Shown: in pieces, positions 21,354 through 22,791 of the stretch | How positions within the stretch are numbered: the stretch's first letter is position 1 | Layout of the letters: each line of letters begins with the position of its first letter | Assembly (NCBI GenBank): GCA_947446155.1 | Contig: CANFFZ010000021.1 | Span: forward strand, 1 to 22,791 | DNA: 22,791 bases | Origin: Chloroflexota bacterium | GTDB taxonomy: Bacteria > Chloroflexota > Dehalococcoidia > UBA2979 | Direction: 5' to 3' | Position numbers and translations under genes: made by a program | The notes under the pieces: model-generated | What the model was told of the DNA's origin: nothing | The model's input: only the letters and a program-made list of their open reading frames with translations | Database searches by the model: none

Positions 21354-22441
21354 GCGGGCACGTCTCCGGTCGCGCGCATCACGTGCAGGTCGGCCGGGGG
21401 GATCTCCACGAGCCAGTCTTTCTTCGTTGCAACGCCGAGAACCTCGTACGGCCGGGCGGGCATGTCGACCTCGATGGTGGGGCCGCCCACTTGCGGGCGC
21501 AGGTGCAACAGGTGGTTGGCGCCGTACGCCTCTTCCGCCTCGATGGTGGCGTCGAGTCCGTTAACGGCCGGGCGGTCGCCACGCCGCAGGACGACGCGCT
21601 CCGAGCGCACCGCGACATCGACAGCATCGCCCACGGCCAGGCCAGCCTCCCACGAGGCGCAGCGCCAGCGCAGCGGCCCGATCTCGACCTCGATGCTGTC
21701 GGGGGCCGTCGCGAGCACCCGCCCGCGGTAGAGGTTGCGCACGCCGAGGAGTTCCGCGACGCGCCTCGAGTGCGGGCGGGAGAAGATCTCGTCGGGCGCG
21801 CCGGCCTGCAGCACGCGGCCGGCATCGAGGACGACGAGCCGGTCGGCGAGCAAGTACGCCTCGCGCAGGTCGTGCGTCACGAAGAGCGCGCCACGGCCGA
21901 GTTCGCGTTGGAGCCGACGAAGTTCGAGGCGGAGCGCGCGCCGGATCGCGTCGTCGAGCGCGGAGAACGGCTCGTCGAGCAGCAGCAGCCGCACGTCGCG
22001 CACGAGTACGCGGGCGAGCGCCACGCGCTGGCGCTGGCCACCGGAGAGCGTGCCGGGACTACGGTCAGCGACGCCTTCGAGGCCAAGCGCGGCGAGGGCG
22101 GCCTCGGCGCGCCGCCGACGATCTGGTCGGGTGCCGGCAAGGGCGAAAGCGACGTTCTCCCAGACGGGGAGGTGTGGGAACAGCGCCAGTTCTTGCACGA
22201 CATAACCCATCTGTCGTGCCTCGACGCGGACATCGACACCGGTCGCGGCATCGAACAGCACATCGCCGTCGACGGTGATGTGACCACGATCGGGACGCAC
22301 GAGGCCCGCGATTGCGCGGAGCGTCAGGCTCTTGCCCGCGCCGGACGCGCCGAACAGCACCACGATCTCGTCGGCTGCTTCGATGGCGACATCGAGGGTG
22401 AAGCGGCCCGCCGTCAGGGTGAACGCGGCGTCGAGGGTCAT
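21350..22441 (-). CDS. modC: Molybdate/tungstate-type ABC transporter ATP-binding protein
   Basis: The 363-residue product has Walker A GASGAGKS (residues 31-38), Q-loop VVQELALFPHL, signature LSGGQRQRVALARVL, Walker B LLLLDEPFSALDD and the switch His in FVTHDLREAY. The C-terminal ~110 residues form TOBE-like repeats (LGVRNLYRGRV, RSERVVLRR, EAYGANHLLHL), as in ModC/WtpC oxyanion importers. The ATG overlaps the permease stop as ATGA (22441-22438), so both are translated together. The substrate is assigned from the ModB-like permease and TOBE region; sulfate-type CysA is a less likely alternative. Molybdate or tungstate would feed molybdopterin enzymes. Confidence 0.85.
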   Translation of the reverse strand: MTLDAAFTLTAGRFTLDVAIEAADEIVVLFGASGAGKSLTLRAIAGLVRPDRGHITVDGDVLFDAATGVDVRVEARQMGYVVQELALFPHLPVWENVAFALAGTRPDRRRRAEAALAALGLEGVADRSPGTLSGGQRQRVALARVLVRDVRLLLLDEPFSALDDAIRRALRLELRRLQRELGRGALFVTHDLREAYLLADRLVVLDAGRVLQAGAPDEIFSRPHSRRVAELLGVRNLYRGRVLATAPDSIEVEIGPLRWRCASWEAGLAVGDAVDVAVRSERVVLRRGDRPAVNGLDATIEAEEAYGANHLLHLRPQVGGPTIEVDMPARPYEVLGVATKKDWLVEIPPADLHVMRATGDVPA

Positions 22442-22791
22442 GCGAGGCCACGCTTCGCGACCAGGCGGAGGGTGCCGAGCAGCAACAGCGCGACCGCAAG
22501 CAACACCAACGACAGCGCGACGGCGCCGGGCAACCCCAGCGGGCCACCCTCGAACGCCGCGATCACGGCGAGCGGCAGCGTCTGCGTCCGGCCCGCGAGG
22601 CTGCCGGCGAAGATCAGTGTCGCGCCCAACTCACCGAGGGCACGCGCCCAGCACAGGACCGCACCCGCCAGCAGCGGACCACGCGCCAGCGGGATCGTGA
22701 TACGCCGAAAGACGTGCGCGCGCGACGCTCCGAGGGTGCGTGCGATCGCCTCGAGTTCCGGGTCGACAGCCTCGAAGCCTGCGCGCGCGGC
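22438..22791 (-). CDS. modB: ModB-type ABC transporter permease, C-terminal part (cut by window edge)
   Basis: The frame is open from the window edge to TGA 22440-22438, giving 117 residues. The EAA loop reads EAVDPELEAIARTLGASR, then RRITIPLARGPLLAGAVL, then ARALGELGATLIFAGS, which is the ModB/CysT pattern. Two hydrophobic segments follow. It overlaps modC by four bases. The N-terminal half and any modA lie outside the window. Confidence 0.85.
   Translation of the reverse strand, partial: AARAGFEAVDPELEAIARTLGASRAHVFRRITIPLARGPLLAGAVLCWARALGELGATLIFAGSLAGRTQTLPLAVIAAFEGGPLGLPGAVALSLVLLAVALLLLGTLRLVAKRGLA

Noticed and set aside
1..22791. CRISPR arrays, rRNA, tRNA genes or prophage
   Set aside because: No spaced repeats, no tRNA-like clover-leaf motifs and no phage structural genes were noticed; a dedicated scan was not possible.

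Overview
The window is GC-rich bacterial chromosome, densely packed on both strands, with frequent GTG/TTG starts, start/stop overlaps and few recognisable -35 boxes. Gene content fits a Chloroflexota lineage, perhaps a Dehalococcoidia/SAR202/Tepidiformia-like aerobe: endonuclease-type MutL with MutS, a cysteine-pair CtaA (heme A synthase), an NDP-forming acyl-CoA ligase alpha subunit beside a methyltetrahydrofolate methyltransferase-like protein, and a UGSC-type selenoprotein. This placement is inference from gene families; no rRNA, tRNA or CRISPR was seen, and GC content was not computed.

Layout. Bases 1-300 hold the 3' piece of an IS3-family transposase fused head-on to the first ~40 codons of a truncated secreted protein gene. 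mutS (+), a secreted subtilisin-like protease (-) and mutL (+) follow. Next come minus-strand genes: a pterin-binding methyltransferase homologue, an acyl-CoA ligase alpha subunit, an M14-type metallopeptidase broken by an 11-bp tandem duplication, and a trans-aconitate methyltransferase homologue. A class-V aminotransferase (+) faces a receiver-only response regulator that carries a 2-bp frameshift. A structured region with one unlisted 42-codon gene and a strong hairpin follows, then a radical-SAM gene and a YeeE/YedE transporter pair (all -).

The most interesting segment is 15306-19003 (+): alpha/beta hydrolase, metallo-beta-lactamase-fold hydrolase, thioredoxin-domain fusion protein, and a selenoprotein whose in-frame UGA (18758-18760) is followed by Gly-Ser-Cys, the UGSC signature. 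Read as an ordinary stop, that UGA would split the gene into two meaningless halves. Two overlapping, mutually exclusive hairpins lie just after the UGA; the second has the spacing expected of a bacterial SECIS. The neighbouring CPTC thioredoxin domain could reduce the Sec/Cys centre. The divergent YeeE/YedE pair belongs to a superfamily that moves sulfur compounds and, in some members, is linked to selenium, so a sulfur/selenium redox theme is possible.

The right end holds a PAS-PAS-GGDEF diguanylate cyclase, a probably leaderless ctaA, and the convergent modC-modB molybdate/tungstate ABC transporter genes running off the window. No selA/selB/selC/selD gene is present here; Sec insertion would need them elsewhere in the genome.
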